A DNA stretch of 64,000 nt, taken from NCBI RefSeq assembly GCF_015694725.1, contig NZ_JADQDQ010000008.1, positions 1-64,000 of the forward strand, read 5' to 3'. Numbering within the stretch: position 1 is the first letter of the stretch; each line of letters opens with the position of its first letter. The DNA comes from Hymenobacter jeongseonensis. Lineage in GTDB: Bacteria; Bacteroidota; Bacteroidia; Cytophagales; Hymenobacteraceae. The notes under the pieces were generated by a model. The model searched no databases and was not told where the DNA came from. It was given only the letters and a program-made list of their open reading frames with translations. Position numbers and translations under genes: made by a program. Shown here piece by piece: positions 62,125 through 64,000 of the stretch.

Positions 62125-63681
62125 CTACTCCTTGGGCGGTTGGTCGTAGGCGCTTTTTGCTGGTGCGCTGTCTTGGCTAAAACTGGCACCACGACCAAGA
62201 AAGTTGGTTGGTAATTCATCGGTGCCCGGCCCGCCGTAAAGGCGCAAGGCAGGAAGCCGCACGGGTTGGTTGCCGTGCTGCTCAATGGTGAAGATATCAT
62301 TGCCTGCGAGCCCTTCCAGTTGAATTGTGCGGGTTTCGGCGGGCAAAAAAGTGCGGCGAAACTGGGGGGGCTGGTCAGAACTCCCCGCCGTAACCAGCCG
62401 CACCGTCACCACCGTGGAGTCACGGTAGCGATGAATTTCGAACCGTTCGGCCTGGGCGGTGCCTCCAACAAGCACATGCTGGGCCAACTGCCGGTAGTAG
62501 GCTGCTGCAAAAGCAGGCAAAGCGGCTCTGCGGGCTTGAAGGGCGGAGATAATGCCCGGGCCTTCCAAGGCAAAGGCGGCGGCCGGCATCCGGCGCACGG
62601 CCCGGCCGATGAGGGAATCGGGTAGTTTCTGCTGCATCGCCCGTGCGGCTGCCTCAAAATCGGCCCGCGAGAGCTGGTTAAGACTCCGCTCGTCCAGGTA
62701 CTTGCCGTTCGACATCAGATGGGCAATATTGGGATAGCGCGGCCGGAAAGTGGTCCAGTGGCGAATGGCCAAATGCCCGATTAGCCAACCCAGCACTCCG
62801 TCATCGAGCCGATAAAAAACCATGTCCCGGTCTTTGGGCAGCGGCAAAATGCTGGCGAACCCGGCATTGGGCTGTGTTCGGACCAACCAGTTCCACTGGC
62901 CGGCGTGCCGGTCCCAGTCACCCAGCCAGCCGTCGAGCAACCGGGCCCGCAGCAAGGCCGCTTGGTCCATGCGCTGGTTGGGGCTTGCGAACACCCCCGT
63001 AAATGCCGTTGTGCTGCTGGCCGGGTTTCCCGCGCCGCTGCTGGGAGGCGCAACGGCGTATTTTTCTTCCAGATAAGCGAGTTGCCCCCGAAAAAGGCGC
63101 AACGAATCCGTTTGAAAGAAAGCGTCATCGGGCCGCACGTAGTAGAGGCTGGGCTGCGCCCGGGCCACGCCCAGCGCTTGCGCAAATGGCGGCACAACCA
63201 GCGATGCGTAAGGGTTGGTAGACGACACATTATCGCGCAGCACATTCACTAAAAAAGTGCCTTGCAGCAGCTTGGGCGTAGCCCTGATGGGGTCTTTGTC
63301 CACGGTACGCAGGACGTAGCCCTGACCCGTGGGAGTACTTAAATTGAGACTGGTGCTGTTGAACCCGCCGCCCACTTTGCCGGGCCTCAAGCCACCCGGT
63401 TGAGCGGTGGCGAGGCGCAGTACGGGCGCCGCGATGGGGGCAGCCCAGGTGCTCCGGTAGTGCCGGCCAATCAGCGCGTGGTACAGGCGGCCATGCCGGG
63501 CATATTGCCGGCCCGCCGTGACGCCATGCACACTATCGGCCGAAGCCGAAAGGGGCTGCGCAAGGGCCGAATCCGGCCGGGCGTCGGCTTGGAAGTACTG
63601 TTTTCTTACGCAGCCGGGACCAATTACTAGGCAGGCCAGCGCACCTATGAGCACTACAGAAGTTTGAAGAGGCGACGGCAT
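62125..63681 (-). CDS. Secreted lipoprotein with kinase-like DWDRH domain
   Basis: 518 residues. The signal peptide ends in lipobox IGPGC (Cys24). The body has GFNSTSLNLSTPTGQGYVLRTVDKDP (about 106-131), LVVPPFAQALGVARAQPSLYYV, then LLDGWLGDWDRHAGQWNWLV, with Asp255-Trp-Asp257-Arg-His259. These features match a middle domain I know from large Bacteroidota surface proteins annotated as metallophosphoesterases. The DxDRH motif recalls Fam20/HipA-like kinase active sites. The C-terminus repeats the segment LEGLAGNDIFTIEQ, also seen in the next gene. Extracytoplasmic. Function not established. Confidence 0.72.
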   Translation of the reverse strand: MPSPLQTSVVLIGALACLVIGPGCVRKQYFQADARPDSALAQPLSASADSVHGVTAGRQYARHGRLYHALIGRHYRSTWAAPIAAPVLRLATAQPGGLRPGKVGGGFNSTSLNLSTPTGQGYVLRTVDKDPIRATPKLLQGTFLVNVLRDNVSSTNPYASLVVPPFAQALGVARAQPSLYYVRPDDAFFQTDSLRLFRGQLAYLEEKYAVAPPSSGAGNPASSTTAFTGVFASPNQRMDQAALLRARLLDGWLGDWDRHAGQWNWLVRTQPNAGFASILPLPKDRDMVFYRLDDGVLGWLIGHLAIRHWTTFRPRYPNIAHLMSNGKYLDERSLNQLSRADFEAAARAMQQKLPDSLIGRAVRRMPAAAFALEGPGIISALQARRAALPAFAAAYYRQLAQHVLVGGTAQAERFEIHRYRDSTVVTVRLVTAGSSDQPPQFRRTFLPAETRTIQLEGLAGNDIFTIEQHGNQPVRLPALRLYGGPGTDELPTNFLGRGASFSQDSAPAKSAYDQPPKE

Positions 63682-63754
63682 TCGGAAATTGTGTGCAGTA
63701 CTAAGGAGCTTTCTGAAAAATCACCCCATGGTACCCAATGGCTGAGATTTCGAG

Positions 63755-64000
63755 TTAGCGACCTTTGGTGTCGAGGGTGCGGTCGTAGGGGAGACGTTTT
63801 TTCTTGGGCGGCTGGGGCCGCGGGGCTTGGGCGGCGGTCAAATCTGAGGTTTCATCGTAGAGTTTGAGCCGATTGCCCGAGCCTTTTAAGCGAAGTATGT
63901 CCTGTCCGGCGCCACCGTACACAAGCAATGCGATGGGTCGGCCGGCGCCTATAGTTTCTAGCTCGAATACATCGTTTCCACTCAGCCCTTCCAAGCTGAG
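63755..64000 (-). CDS. C-terminal part of a second DWDRH-family protein, cut by window end
   Basis: The open frame runs through base 64000, giving the last 81 residues (LSLEGLSGNDVFELETIGAGRPIALLVYGGAGQDIL...). This aligns with the C-terminus of the preceding gene (IQLEGLAGNDIFTIEQHGNQPVRLPALRLYGGPGTDEL), so the two are tandem paralogues. The protein ends in a Pro/Lys-rich tail (PRPQPPKKKR). The N-terminal part, including any DWDRH motif, lies outside the window. The gap to the downstream gene is only 73 bases, consistent with an operon. Confidence 0.7.
   Translation of the reverse strand, partial: LSLEGLSGNDVFELETIGAGRPIALLVYGGAGQDILRLKGSGNRLKLYDETSDLTAAQAPRPQPPKKKRLPYDRTLDTKGR

Overview
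The window is chromosomal DNA of a Bacteroidota bacterium, most likely a Cytophagales member close to Hymenobacter. Four things point there: GC-rich coding sequence; type IX secretion (T9SS) cargo of both sorting types (type A C-termini at 499 and 11049, a gliding-motility/CHU_C C-terminus at 8569); Bacteroidota families such as DUF4199, TIGR03643/DUF2805, a PorE-like OmpA protein and YbiT-type ABC-F; and promoter-like motifs of the Bacteroidota form (TTG, then 17-20 bases, then TAnnTTTG or close variants) with almost no Shine-Dalgarno sites. I see no tRNA, rRNA, CRISPR array, integrase or transposase. Species level is inference.

Layout. 1-8.5 kb: a secreted beta-helix protein, a cysteine-rich Fe-S oxidoreductase subunit, HMG-CoA lyase, an M23 lipoprotein, small unknowns and an orphan cytochrome oxidase subunit III. 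8.5-22.3 kb: two large T9SS cargo proteins (CHU_C protein and M1 aminopeptidase), DUF2147, an unexplained 640-base non-coding stretch, NlpC/P60, M61 peptidase, Kup potassium transporter, an FKBP prolyl isomerase and a pseudouridine synthase. 22.3-32.3 kb: OmpA protein, aldo/keto reductase, chloramphenicol acetyltransferase-like protein, DinB, an AT-rich DUF1444 lipoprotein, and the 1138-residue fused acyl-CoA mutase IcmF. 32.5-41.4 kb: TIGR03643, formaldehyde-type dehydrogenase with a GlcG/HbpS partner, LepA, FolD, QueE and a PorE-like protein. 41.4-54 kb: mainly housekeeping genes (citrate synthase, MnmE, DtxR/MntR regulator, FabH, DapD, MsrA, 3-hydroxyacyl-CoA dehydrogenase, YbiT) with a glycosyltransferase and a beta-barrel protein. 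54-64 kb: DUF4199, a second copy of a small helical secreted protein, L,D-transpeptidase, M48 protease, Lon-N protein, MtgA, App1-type phosphatase, topoisomerase IB, and two tandem genes of a secreted kinase-like DWDRH family, the second cut by the window end.

Genes are mostly monocistronic. Many convergent pairs share one bidirectional hairpin terminator, including a perfect 54-base palindrome at 17746-17799. Likely short operons are queE with the PorE-like gene, mtgA with an NTF2-like lipoprotein (1-base gap), hbpS with fdhA, and two overlapping small ORFs at 7216-7807. Functional themes are cell-envelope building and turnover (M23, NlpC/P60, L,D-transpeptidase, MtgA, DapD), acyl-CoA metabolism (HMG-CoA lyase, IcmF, 3-hydroxyacyl-CoA dehydrogenase, FabH, citrate synthase), and secretion or surface proteins.

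The least explained parts are the structured non-coding stretch at 14.7-14.96 kb, the tandem DWDRH genes, the pair of small helical secreted proteins, a dispersed palindromic repeat (23495, 49925 and perhaps 34141), and the frame-split ORFs around a seven-C run at 7455. All assignments come from reading motifs; no database search was run.
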